Below, one piece after another: positions 49,748 through 61,000 of a DNA stretch of 64,000 nt. Below the pieces are notes generated by a model. It saw only the letters and a program-made list of their open reading frames with translations. It was not told the DNA's origin and made no database searches. The stretch comes from Parietichytrium sp. I65-24A (taxonomy: Eukaryota; Sar; Bigyra; Thraustochytrida; Thraustochytriidae): the NCBI GenBank assembly GCA_012862575.1, contig BLSF01000046.1, positions 124,001 to 188,000 on the forward strand, read 5' to 3'. Position numbers and translations under genes: made by a program. Position 1 is the first letter of the stretch, and each line of letters begins with the position of its first letter.

Positions 49748-52323
49748 ATGCTCTGGCCTGCAGAACATCTCAAATCGGTGTATTCGAATGTGAGGCAAGT
49801 GGCGCTGGGCGGCGGGTGCACGGTGATCATTTATGTTGCGGTGGACTGCGATGCGCTGTGTGCATGCAGGATCATCACGGTGAGTTTGCGTCTGTGTGCC
49901 TTCGCCACTCTGTGCTACACGGTGTTCTAACGTCTGAGGATTTGATATGATGATCTCTTTTGTGCTTGAGCAGTCGCTGCTAAAGTCGGACAACGTTGCG
50001 CACAAAATTAAGCCAGTGCGATTCAACGAAGACATCATTGATGACTACAAGTTTACGTGCATGCAGGAGGATGTAAGTGAGAAGCTTTGACGCGCTGGCG
50101 CCGAGAAGTCGAGGGTCATTTCTGACGTTTGAAACTTGTTGGAATACCCAGGTGAGGTCAATCATCATGATTAACTGTGGGGGAGACATGCCGCTGGAAG
50201 AGGTGCTTTCGCTGGACTCTTCCACGTTTTGCTACGTTCTTGACTCGCACAGGCCCTTCAATCATGTGAACCTCCTTCCGAGTTCGGCGCAGACGATTGT
50301 TCTCGCAGATGGACTGCTGAATGAGGACGCTCTAAAGAAAGGTAAGCGATCGGGAACACAAGTTTTTTTTTGGTTGCTGGCGATGAACATGATAGACTAA
50401 CCTACAAGCTTTCACCAACCTTCAGAGGCCGACACCCTTGCAGACGTAACCGAGGCGGAGATTGCAGAGGCTTTCACAGGAGATGATTCTGACGAATCAG
50501 ACGACGATGAGGAGGAGGAGGACGACGAGAAAACCAAGGATGGCCGAAAGCAAGCGGGCGGAAGAAACGGCGAGGACGACGGACATCAAGAGAAAGACGA
50601 AGGCGGGGTATCCTCAGAAGAGGATGAGCTAGATGACGGCGAGAACGATGAAGGCAGCGAAACGGGCAGCAAAGGGCGAGTAAATCGTAGGTTTAAAAAG
50701 GTGCGTGTGACCGGCCCGGAGGAAAGTAAATCCGAGCAGGAAATTCTGAAGGAAGCAGAGTCCATGTCCAACCTTGGGTTCACAAAAGAAGAGGCTGAGC
50801 AGATGGAGCGCGACATCGAGCTTGAAAAAAAGCAAGATGAAGCAAATCGCTTCAAGATGCGAGAGCTGGACACGGAGGAAAAGGAGAAGGAGAAAGAAAA
50901 CGACAAGGGGGAGTCATCTGGAAGGTTGCGGAAACGACTACGCTCTCTTTCGTCAACCAGCTCGAGCGATTCTGAAGGCGAGCAAGTCGAGCAGAGCCGC
51001 AAGGAGTTGATTCAGCAGTATTACTTGGGTACGTACTGGGGCTCTCCAGCCTCTCACATTGCTTTGTTGATTGCGCAACAGATAAACAAAGATAGCAAGA
51101 GTCATCTGTGGCTCTCCATTGTGGGGATGACTGCCCACTACTTGCAAAGCCACATGGAGCGCGACGATTACCACGAATTTGTCACAGCATATCGAGAGAT
51201 CGTGAAGGACCGCACCGGGCAAATAGAAAAGTTCACCTCAGAGGACAGCGTGCGAATTCCGATCGCGGACCGCGATAAAATAGAGGATTCCGAGGAGCTG
51301 AGACTCATGCTATACAGGCACTGGTCCCTTCGCGATTCGTTCTTCTACTCTGATTTTGTGGCATCGAGGCTCGGAACCTGGAGAACGGACGGGGAAGCTA
51401 AACTCCGCACGTTGTTTGCCAAAATGGGCATCAGTTTGAAGGAGTCGGAGCAAAAGTACTCGTACATGAGCATCAAGGTAAAGAAAGAGTTGAGAGAGAA
51501 AATCAGCCTCCACAGCGACGAGTTTAACCTCGGTGAAGATTTGGAATATCTCTCGTTCCAGTACCGGGCGGGATACAATAACCAGATCTCTGCTGCGGAC
51601 ACGGTCCACATTGTGTCTGCTTTGTTGGACAGTTATGCTGTATCACCGTCAATGGTCTCACTCCGAAACAATTCCATTCTTTCCCGCTCCTCTTCCGACT
51701 TGCCCCGCGACTCTCAGGAACCGGCGGCCGACGACAGTGTTTCTAGTCAAGATCAGTTGGACCGCACCTTGAACTTTTGGCAAGAGAGCTTTAACTCCGC
51801 GTACGACTTGTTGGATTTCACGATGTTTGACAAAAACAAAGCCACGTTCGAGGAGGGCCTGGAGATGGCAAAATCGATCCAGCGTGCCATCATCGAGGAA
51901 GGGGCCGCGGTAATTGCAGGCCAGCGAATCTCCAGCGCTGGCGACTTTCGATTTTGCGTTCTGGACGGATTAGCGCCAAAGCTGGTGAGCTTGTTCTCCC
52001 AGCCTCAGATTCTTCTTCGATTTGCCAACTTTGTTATGCTTGCACATACAAGCAGTGGCCGATGGCTTGGAGCAGCTGCAAAGCCGCTTGTGGTCGTTAT
52101 GAAGAGCCCTGGGTTGAACGTGGCTCATGTGGTTGGTCTCCCAATATCGAAATTCGGAGAAGTACAACGGAATTCTTTCGGCCGCCAGTTCCGCGAGGCC
52201 GCAAAGTTGATCGGGGTTACCTGTCGACACAGCGGACATGACAGTGGCTCTGTCGAAATTGGCGTTGATGATGTCCAGCGCTTCTTGCTCGCGCTTCATG
52301 AAGTAGTGAACAGATCCTTGTAA
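49748..52323 (+). CDS. CDC45: Replication initiation factor CDC45 (four exons)
   Basis: Subunit of the CMG replicative helicase (CDC45-MCM-GINS). Exons are 49748-49879, 49974-50072, 50152-50341 and 50426-52323; introns are 94, 79 and 84 bp with GTGAGT, GTAAGT and GTAAGC donors and CAG acceptors, and the frame is kept at all joins. The product has 772 residues. It starts MLWPAEHLKSVY; the DHH-like signature is VAVDCDALCACRI, followed by IIMINCGGDM. A long acidic/charged insert (about residues 150-250), common in CDC45, is particularly large here. The C-terminal half has YYLGTYWGSPASHIALLIAQQ, LMLYRHWSLRDSFFYSDFVASRLGTW and FGRQFREAAKLIGV, all typical blocks. Human CDC45 has 566 residues, so this one is enlarged by the acidic insert and another near residue 475. 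Confidence 0.95.
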
Positions 52324-52839
52324 CAAACAATCAATCATTGCTCGTCCTTTTCTTTCCTTATTGTCGCTAACTCAACCTAACCTAATGCTCATCAGCACCA
52401 CAATGAAAGTTCTGTTGTGTTCGTAACCTCTGGGCAATCCACACTCACGCTCAAAGGTGTGGTGGATAGACGGCAAATTTTGGCACAGCGTCGCTGCTCC
52501 CGAGACATGCAGACAGAACACATAAAATATCGTCAGCACTTGCTAGCGCGAACGCGATGTCCTGAGTTTCGAGACTCGGTGCAACAGCGGGTGCTAGTAC
52601 TTGAGAGGCAGATTTCGTGCGGTGGGCAATTGTCCTCTTTTTTAATAAGAAACAGCAAACAGCAGTCCGAGAAAAGCCTGCTAGCTTGAGTAGAGGACGA
52701 ACGTGTACTAGCCAAGCCAAGCCGAAAGGGAGAATCCAGCGCACGTACGAAAGAGAAACAAGGTATAAAAAAACAACATTTTGAAGCTAATAAAGAAGTT
52801 TTGATTGACATGTGAGATCAACATATTATATATTCACAA
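52324..52839. other. Convergent spacer between CDC45 and the JmjC gene
   Basis: No gene seen; CTAACCTAACCTAA near 52370 is a short telomere-like string. Confidence 0.6.
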
Positions 52840-54162
52840 TTACAAGATATCTTCACGGACATAATTGTCGCTGCAGTTTTTGTTTTCACTTGTGCAAAGA
52901 TCGTCCCTGTCCTCGCTGACAGGTACAGAGAGTTGCTCTGCGGTGCGCTTCTTTCTGGTTGCCGAGCGTTCGGTAGCAAGAACTTCGGCAAGCTTGAACG
53001 GTGGCTCATCCTCATTGAAGTCCGGGTCAGGTTCGCTGGGGTCAAGGTCGTAGAGCAGGTAGCGGTAAAAGTCGCGTCGCTGGTGCTCGTTGTCATAGTA
53101 GTCTGCGTCCCACTGCATCTGCATGGCGACGGTGTGCTCTGTATTGCGAACCCCGTGCTGCACGTGTTGCGGAATGAAGACAATGTCGCCAGCGTTCTGG
53201 ACGCAATGCACGATTTTGGTGTCGTCTTCAAGCTCCTCAGTGATTTGCTGTGTATTAATCCAGCGCGCAAAGTTGCCGAGATGGTGTAACTCGCGGTCGT
53301 CATTGTCCTTGAACTCTGGTGGGTTGAAGCTTCCGTTCTTGCGCTTGTTGATGTCGATGAGTTTCTGCTGGAGCGCATGCGACGAGCACACGTTGATTTC
53401 CTTGTGCAAGTCACAGAACAGATGTTCCTCAGATGGCCGCATGTTCCGCGGCAGCATTCGCATGCCCTCTACGGCCGTGGACTTGACCTTCATGAACCAC
53501 TCCTTCTGCCCTTGAAAGATGACGTTAATTGCCGATTGGTGCTTGTGATAGTCGATCCCGCTTTCCTTGAACCCAATGAGCACCCCCGAGTGCGTGATCA
53601 TGTTCTTCGGCACCGGTACGGAGTCTGCACCTACGATAAAGTGCGGGACGCGGATGTTGCTCAACAGCTCGCAGGCGATTGTGTAATTCTCGTGGATGGG
53701 CATCGACTGCGGGTGCATGAACGCAACCGTTGGCACGCACTTGTCCTTGTGCGCCCACAGCGACCATGACGTGGGCACCTGCCCGTACTGGAACACGCCG
53801 GGCACCTCTCTGATATCGCCATCCGCGCCAGAGTCGTAGATCTCCTGCGCCATTTCCAAGTACTCGTCGATGCTCATCGTCTCGCGCGGGTACGGCCCCG
53901 GCCCGACGCGAAGCGGGATGTCCTTGAACGAACTCCGCAGGTTCTCCCAGCGCCAGTTCCTCAGCGCGGGCCAGCCCTCCACCGCGTTCTTCAGTAGCAC
54001 GGGCATGCTCGTTTCCACAAATCGTTTTTGAAACTCCTCCGGCGTCAGCCCGCGAGCGTCCACGACGGGCAGATCGCACTGCGTCTCATCTACAAGCGAC
54101 ACGGCACTGGCCAGCTCCCCACGTCCGGCCGCGAGCGCCAGCAGAGCCAAGCTGCACCGCAT
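52840..54162 (-). CDS. Secretory-pathway JmjC/cupin-8 protein, JMJD8-like
   Basis: A 440-residue protein from the ATG at 54162, chosen because it begins with a signal peptide (MRCSLALLALAAGRGELASA). JmjC cupins are Fe(II)/2-oxoglutarate enzymes or their inactive relatives. Conserved elements include MPVLLKNAVEGWPALRNW (about 53-70), typical of the JmjC/FIH group, and SIDEYL. The metal region is GIDYHKHQSAINVIFQGQKEWF (about 202-223): His206 and His208 in place of the usual HxD. The distal ligand is probably His336 in PQHVQHGV. The HxH-type site and the secretory signal recall JMJD8 of the ER lumen, whose activity is uncertain. The last ~60 residues are acidic and polar and end VREDIL, not a KDEL-type signal. 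Whether it hydroxylates a protein is unknown. Confidence 0.78.
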   Translation of the reverse strand: MRCSLALLALAAGRGELASAVSLVDETQCDLPVVDARGLTPEEFQKRFVETSMPVLLKNAVEGWPALRNWRWENLRSSFKDIPLRVGPGPYPRETMSIDEYLEMAQEIYDSGADGDIREVPGVFQYGQVPTSWSLWAHKDKCVPTVAFMHPQSMPIHENYTIACELLSNIRVPHFIVGADSVPVPKNMITHSGVLIGFKESGIDYHKHQSAINVIFQGQKEWFMKVKSTAVEGMRMLPRNMRPSEEHLFCDLHKEINVCSSHALQQKLIDINKRKNGSFNPPEFKDNDDRELHHLGNFARWINTQQITEELEDDTKIVHCVQNAGDIVFIPQHVQHGVRNTEHTVAMQMQWDADYYDNEHQRRDFYRYLLYDLDPSEPDPDFNEDEPPFKLAEVLATERSATRKKRTAEQLSVPVSEDRDDLCTSENKNCSDNYVREDIL

Positions 54163-54209
54163 GGTCCCGCACACTTGCACACTCGTCGCAGCAACGCGAG
54201 CCTCAAACC

Positions 54210-54232
54210 GTATGTATGTATGTATGTATGTA
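54210..54232. repeat. GTAT tetranucleotide repeat upstream of the JmjC gene
   Basis: About five TATG units immediately upstream (about 50-70 bp) of the JmjC start codon. Confidence 0.9.
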
Positions 54233-54540
54233 TAAAACCAATTCCTCCTGCCAACTCGGGTGAAACACAGCGCGTGCTGTCCGAGCTATTCTTCACTTGC
54301 GCGCACCAATCGAACAAGATCGAACGAGGTCGAACGAGGTCGAACAAGCGAACAAACAAGCAAATAAACAAAAGCCAATTCGAACGAAGGAGCGAACAAC
54401 AGGCTTTTCACAGTGCACAGTGCGCAGTGCACAGTCAAGTCAGCACTTGTACACAACCGCGTCCTCGCAATCACTCAAAACGCCTGCCTCTCGACCTGTA
54501 TACTCGAGCACTCACAGTCAGTACTTGACATTCACTGTCT

Positions 54541-54604
54541 GTTCAATGTTCAATGTTCAATGTTCAATGTTCAATGTTCAACGTTCAATGTTCAATGTTC
54601 AATG
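54541..54604. repeat. Heptanucleotide tandem repeat (GTTCAAT)9
   Basis: Nine GTTCAAT units, one with a single A-to-C change (GTTCAAC). They lie about 380-440 bp upstream of the JmjC start. Confidence 0.95.
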
Positions 54605-56260
54605 CGCGCTCTCTCTCGCTTCCCTCTCTCTCGCTTCTCTGTCTCTTTCTGTCTCTGTCTTTGTAGACATTTGTAGACTTTGTAGTCTTTGATAGTTTTT
54701 GTCGGGTCACTGTAGTGCTCGAGTACACGCGCATAGCAGGGCTACTCGCAACTACGCCGCAGGCTATCTGCCTCTTAAGACCTGCTACTAGTCCGGGTCG
54801 GCGAGTGCTAGTGGGGATGGGTAGGGACTCTTACCACTGCGAGAGGAAGATTTTTTCTAGCTGTGTGTGTGTTGGTAAGTGTATGGTATTTAGTACCCTC
54901 GTACTAAGTTAGCTAGTAAGTGCTCACGCGCAGTGCTAGTCGGAATGGCTGTCTACCATTTGCGATAGTAGTTAATAGCAATGTGCGTCGCGGTTAATGT
55001 AGTTGATAGGCTGGTTGGTAAGGGCGAGTGGAGCGAGTAGAGCAAGTGGAATCGTTGTGTTTCTAAAATTGTTTCAAGTAAAAATTAAAAAGTTGTGCTG
55101 TTGTGAATTGTGAATTGTGTTTGGTTTCTCGCGTGTTCCGCGTGGGAAAAGGGAACATGTTGCGTTTGTGAGAAGCCATTCTCATTCGCGTTGGACTCGG
55201 CAAACGCTGTGCGAAAAGACGGCGAAGAAAATGTCGTGTTCGGGTTTTCGGAGCGCTCTCGTCCAGCTATTCTGCTCTCTACGTCGCTTCTCTAGGAGTC
55301 AGAGCGAAATGTGTGCAAGAGCTTAAGGACCGCGTAGATAGTCGTAACGGATTGGCGCGAACGAAGGGTGCGAGCGAAAGTCTCGATGCGAATTTGGGGA
55401 GAATTTTCTTGGAACTATGAGAGCCGTTCACCTGTTAGAGGCTTGGTATAGCGTAATGACTAACGCCCGAATGGCAAATTTCACGATGAACAGTGAAGTA
55501 AAGAAAGCATGGGAACTGTGACTTTTCAATGAACATCATCAGCTATCAAGCTGGTCATGTCGGAAGTTGGAACCCTTTTGCACGCACATACCCTCTAATT
55601 TGAGATATAAATGAATTCCTTCGGTTCTCGTTTGCGGATTTTGCGTCGATCATATTGGTTGGGTTGGGGGCATTGTATCGTACTTTTGATTGATTGATTG
55701 ATTGATGAAAAGACGATTTCCACCCTTGCGTGGAAGTGAAAGGAAATGTGCATGAATGAATGGAGTGCAACATTGCCCCGGCCTTTCGTGGTGGGGCGGC
55801 ATCGAGCCAAAAAAGGAATGAAGGCGTGTGGTCAGACAAAATGTAAGTTTTTGATTGTGGTAATACAAACAAACTTGAAAGGAATAACAGGTATAAAACA
55901 GGTCGCTATTTGCGCGAAAAGACAGCTAGTATACGAAAGTGTCAGGTTTTCTTTCGTGGTCCGCCCGTCCCATTCTGGCGAGTTCGGGAGCAAGTTGATA
56001 TGGCACATTACGAGACCGTCCCGAGAAAGCCGACATCGTAAGCGCCGCACGCAACTCTGCGCCTCAATTGGCCCCAGCGCTGTTTAAAATGTACTGCGTG
56101 AAATTGTTACGAGCGAAAATAGGGGGAGATGGACGTTAGAAATACAGCAGGACGCAACAGAGGCGGCTGCTGTTGCACATCCATCTCGGAGTGAAAAATT
56201 GGAGATAAAGCACCAAGAAGCGTGGTCAAGTTTGATTGAGCATTTGCAGATCAGCTCATC

Positions 56261-57628
56261 TTAAGCAGAAGCAGCAGGCTCAACCACAAACGGAGGCTTG
56301 TAGCCTTGACCTTCCACGATGGCCCAGTCCACGTTGGCAAACCACGAGTGAGACTGGATGTCGGAAAATCCGCATGCATATCCGAGGCGCTCAGCCGGTT
56401 CTTTTACGAGGATTTTTTCCACAAGATCGTAGCAAAGAGGGTCGGCCACCTCAGGCTCGGGCATCTCCAGAGGTGTGGTGCATATGAGCATGCAGGTTTC
56501 CTGTTCGTCGTCGGTGTACCAAGGTAGGCAGCCAAAGAGCATCTCGTAGAGGATTACGCCTAGGCTCCACCAGTCAGTTTCAAATCCGTGCGGCAAGCGA
56601 CGAAGAATCTCTGGCGCGCAATAAGGGAGTGTGCCCGATTCTGTGACGACCTCGAACCGTCCGTTCTCCGGATTGGTGTGCTCAGCGGGTTCGAGAACAA
56701 AAGAGAGCCCAAAGTCGATGAGACGGACATGTCCGTCATGCGCCAAGGCAATATTTTCTGGCTTTAGATCTCCGTGAATGATGTTGTGGCTGTGAAGATG
56801 CATCAGGCCAACCATTATCTCACACGTGTAGAACAGTGTGTCCGAGGGTTGAAGGGCATCGAAGTTTAGCAGCGAGAACAAGTCGCCAGCGGAGCAGTAC
56901 TCCATACCGATGTATACGTGATTGTGAACAATGTAGTCAAACTGAAACTGTACAACGAATTTGCTATTTGAGGCGCATACCCTCTTCATGATGTCGATCT
57001 CCTTGATCACATGCTTGGGGGTTTCGAATCGGTCGTCGTCCACTTTCTCTCGGCAGATCACCTTGAGGGCAATCTCTTCCTTCTCCAGGAGTAGAGCATC
57101 CATCGAGGAATCATGCCTCTCCACTATAATTTTGCTGAGGGCAGCGTTAGACCCAAAGTCAGCACTAAGAGCGTCGGAGTCCGTATCCTCGAGTATTTCC
57201 TTCAACGCCATGATGTCTTTTCTACGGCCGAGAGCAACGCGGCTGCTTGAGCCTTCAGCGAGCAGACCCTCGATGGCGTACTCGATCGCAAACTTGCAAT
57301 TTTGTGGGTCCACGACGAGACCCGCCATTGCGCCGTTGGAAGCCGAGACCGCCACTGCTGCCGCCGAGGACGGCATGAAGGATTGCTTATTGTGGCTCGA
57401 GGGAGGTTTAACTCCTGCGCCGCACATGGTGTCCGATATATGCGAATTGTAAGAGCTCGAGGTGGTCGAGGCGTTCTCTCCGTCGCCCTTATTTTCACAG
57501 TCTTCTGAGCAATCAATCTCACGCTGCGACACGTTCATATTCAAGTCCTGCGCGAGGCTCCAGTCCGCCGCACGTCTGGCAGAAACGGGGACTTCACAGG
57601 CCGCGCTCGCACCGCGATTGAGCACCAT
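56261..57628 (-). CDS. AGC-like serine/threonine kinase with insert in the N-lobe
   Basis: A 455-residue protein from the ATG at 57628 (MVLNRGASAA); sequence upstream only opens at a TTG. Residues 1-110 are disordered with Ser runs. The kinase domain covers about 118-433. The Gly-rich loop is degenerate (LLAEGSSSRV, 122-131). The catalytic Lys is Lys189 in EEIALKVICREKV, paired with Glu210 in VIKEIDIM. The catalytic loop is HGDLKPEN (285-292), so Gly replaces the Arg of HRD. DFG is 305-307 and APE 338-340 (GTLPYCAPE). LKKILV-like AERLGYACGFSDIQSHSWF and the aromatic end (YKPPFV) resemble AGC kinases such as PKA or PDK-like forms. About 45 extra residues lie between the Gly loop and the catalytic Lys, including a false MALKEI. 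Activation and substrates unknown. Confidence 0.85.
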   Translation of the reverse strand: MVLNRGASAACEVPVSARRAADWSLAQDLNMNVSQREIDCSEDCENKGDGENASTTSSSYNSHISDTMCGAGVKPPSSHNKQSFMPSSAAAVAVSASNGAMAGLVVDPQNCKFAIEYAIEGLLAEGSSSRVALGRRKDIMALKEILEDTDSDALSADFGSNAALSKIIVERHDSSMDALLLEKEEIALKVICREKVDDDRFETPKHVIKEIDIMKRVCASNSKFVVQFQFDYIVHNHVYIGMEYCSAGDLFSLLNFDALQPSDTLFYTCEIMVGLMHLHSHNIIHGDLKPENIALAHDGHVRLIDFGLSFVLEPAEHTNPENGRFEVVTESGTLPYCAPEILRRLPHGFETDWWSLGVILYEMLFGCLPWYTDDEQETCMLICTTPLEMPEPEVADPLCYDLVEKILVKEPAERLGYACGFSDIQSHSWFANVDWAIVEGQGYKPPFVVEPAASA

Positions 57629-58002
57629 AAAATTCGCTCTTCTTAAAATCAACCGATGCGTGTATATATTCACCAAAATTGTACAATCTCCTTCAACTGC
57701 TCTTTCTCTTGCGTCAATGCGGAGTGGGCCAACACCATTAAAACACGCGAGAATGTGTGAGTATATATATAGAAACGTGCCACGTAGAGCCTGGAAGGAT
57801 GGATATTCAACCCGAGCTTTCCGACCAAACCTTTTCGCGTTTGAGTTTTCTCCAGGCGAAGGCGTTGGCTATCGGAAGTCTGAATCAATCGATGTACGGA
57901 TGTATGGTATACACCTATGTATCGATCTTCCGGCAGTCCAAGCTGCTGCGCACGCCGAGCAAGACACCCCCGCGGGAGCCAACACTATCGCGCCAGACAA
58001 CA

Positions 58003-58040
58003 CCAATGCCAATGCCAATGCCAATGCCAATGCCAATGCC
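58003..58040. repeat. Hexanucleotide repeat (CCAATG)6
   Basis: Six or so CCAATG units about 375-410 bp upstream of the kinase start. Similar in type to the pecanex hexamer but a different sequence. Confidence 0.9.
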
Positions 58041-61000
58041 AAGCGACTCGAGACTCGACACTCGACAAGGCGCTGGATCCCCGTGACCAATGACCAAACA
58101 AACCGACCAACGAACGAAGCAACGGGTGACTGAACGAGCCAAGTGCGCGAAACGAAAGGGCGAAGGGACGCAAAGATGGATGAAAGAATGAAAGAATGAA
58201 GGAATGAAAGAATGAAAGAATGAAGAAATGAAAGAATGAAGCGGGTGTCGCGAGGTAGTTGCCTGGTCTGCTCGTTCGCTGTGCGCTCTTGCTTTCCTTT
58301 CCTTTTTCCTTTTTCCTTTTTCCTTTCCTTTACTTGCTTGATTTGCCTTCTCCGCTTTCCTACTATATACTCTACTATACTCTACTATACTCTATTATAC
58401 TATACTCTACTCTACTCTACTCTACTCTACTCTACTCTACTCTACCCTTTGGAAGCTTTCGTCTCCATACTCTTGCACTCTTTCCTGAGCGAGAAAGGAA
58501 GGAAGGAAGGAAGGGAGGAAAGAAGGGAAGAAGGGAAGAAGGAGGAGGGAGAGAAAGATGAAGGAGGGAGGCTCTGTGGAGAGTGGGAATTGGAGAGATG
58601 AAGATGAAAATTGAAAATTGAGACCGAGAGGGAGTGCAGTGGAGGACTGATGTGGAGAGAGAGAGGGAGAGAGAGAGAGGGAGTAGAGAGATGGAGAGGG
58701 TTTGAGTTTGAGAGGGAGGGACTGAGAGGGAGCGGGGAGCGCACGGCTCTCTCTCCTCAGTCATGGTCTTTCTCTCTCTCTCTCTCTCTCTAACTATCTC
58801 TCAGCTCCTCTCCGCTCGCACTCTACCGAGAAGGTGACTCGGAGAATAGGCCACCAGGTGGGACTGCTTCTTTCCGGCAACTCCTCTACACTGTTTTGCG
58901 GTAGCCCATGTACATTCTTCTTTCTCCCTTGCAGGTAAGAGTGGATAGACTGGATGTTAACTACGTATACACTGGTACTAGGAAAAGGTCGACCGATGGA
59001 AGGACTGATTGCCAGAACGAGGGCCTATCATTGAGCTAGGAAAGTTCAGTCAGCTGTTCTATTCGATGAACTATCAACCACTATCTGGGTCTTTCAAAAT
59101 TTGCCACTTTACCTTCCGGCGGCATTTGCCTGTAGCTCAGGTAAGTACTATGCAGGGCTAATATTTAGACTGATTGCGTTTTTCGCGCCGGGGCGTCCTC
59201 CCCGGGTTCGCTGTTCAGAGTCACCGCGCACCCCTTCCTCCTTCCTGAAACGGGTGGAGGTTGTACTAGTGAAGAAGTAGGATGACACAGGAGGAGGAAG
59301 GGGCAGAGGTGTGAGGGCGCAGCGACTTGTTTCAGGAAAAGTGTGAGGGGATGGCTGGGTTCTTCTTCCTCCTTCTCGCCACAAGCGCCATGTGAACAGT
59401 GGGTCGTAATGTTGGAGTCTTAACCCGCCTCCGTCAGTTTGAGACCACGATACGATACGACATGGCAGGGCGGGAGGGCGGGAGGAGGGTGAACCTGGAA
59501 ACCGTTCCCCATTGTGAATGGTTTCCTTTGTTTCCTTTCCTCCGAAGAGAGCGATTGCTGAGAGGGAGAGCTTCCGCTCTTTCATAATGCATGGTTTTGT
59601 GAATCAGCCAATCCTTGCGTGTGAAAGTAACCAAAGGAAAAGCACACATAATTGTGTGTTCTGAAGAAACAAAAGCGCCAATCACAATTGGTCAGCAAAC
59701 GAAGTCAACGCGGGAAATGAGAGGGGCGACCTCGACTTCATGTACAACACCTCTCAAAGAAGACAAAGGCGCATGTGTACTGCTACTGGTTGGCCTCCTC
59801 TCATCCTGTTCGATCACTTACAATCACAAAACCTGTGGCCTCTCTCCCAATACGGTCCTAGCCAAAAATGACGCGGTGTTTAGTTCAGTCTTTCAACGTC
59901 AAATAACAGAATAACTCATTCAGAAGGCGAAGAGGCGAAGGCTTAGTTGCATCAAAATTAGAATTAAAATGAATTTGGAGCAGAAGCGTGAGAACCCACT
60001 CTGGTTGAAAGACGGGTGAGACGTGAAAGACGAACTGGGAGGTTGTTTGTGAATTCAGAGTTCAGAAAGAGAGAACCTCGAGCGGCGTATCAGTCAGCGA
60101 GTCAGTGTCCAACCTGTCAATCACTTCTGAATTCCAAATTCCAAATTCTAAAGAACTATGCTCCTCCCAATCAGAAACAATCAAACGCGATCTCGATCAC
60201 ATTTCACATTTCTACGAGAACTTAACCAGCACTCGTCATACTTCTAATAGGAACAATCTATCAACTAACCTACCTATCAGCACGAAACGTACCCCTCCTA
60301 CGCGAGACTTTATCTGTGCCATAGTCCAACTGTTAAACCCGCCACATCTCGCGCCATCAGGATCTTACCAATCCGTATTATGTTTCTTTTATAGATTCCA
60401 CTAGCCCGACCTTTCACACTTTTTTCGAATTCTTACACTTCTCTCCTAAGAATTCTTAATGATGCGATGTAGCTCTCCACTCGGTAGCATTTTATCGTCA
60501 AGGGAGTCAAGGGAGTGCGAGATTTTGCGGTCGGCCGATCGTCGTCTTCTACGTGATTTGCCGGGCGGGTTCCTTGCGGTATCTTGTATTCATTTATAAC
60601 AACGCACTAGGTAAGAACGGGAAAGGCTTCGGAGGAATGGTCAGCCCGGCTGATTGACGGGACCGCTAGATTATCGCACATGGCTACATTTTACTGCACC
60701 TGACTTCCTCCTCACTCTTCTCGTCATTGTCGTAGGAGTCAAAAGGGCACATATTTCTTCCTCCTTCCCTCATCTCATTTGCTCACGAAAGACGGAATCC
60801 CGCTGGAAGAGTACACAGCAGCTACCGCCAACGGTAGTGCCGGTGTGACTCGCGACTGCAAACGGTCCAAAGCAAAAGTACCAACTCCAAGAAAACGCGG
60901 GAGGAGGAAGGGACGGCAACGTCTTTGCCCTCTTGTGCCTATGTTTTCCCCATAACGATCTATAAGCGAGAGAGAAACCGCTACCACTGCTATCGAGCGT

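Larger units (their letters stand above)
54163..56260. other. Spacer between the JmjC gene and kinase gene
   Basis: About 2.1 kb with the TATG and GTTCAAT repeats, CAAGATCGAACGAGG-type repeats at about 54310-54350, TTGATTGATTGATTGATG at about 55685, and no convincing ORF. Confidence 0.55.
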
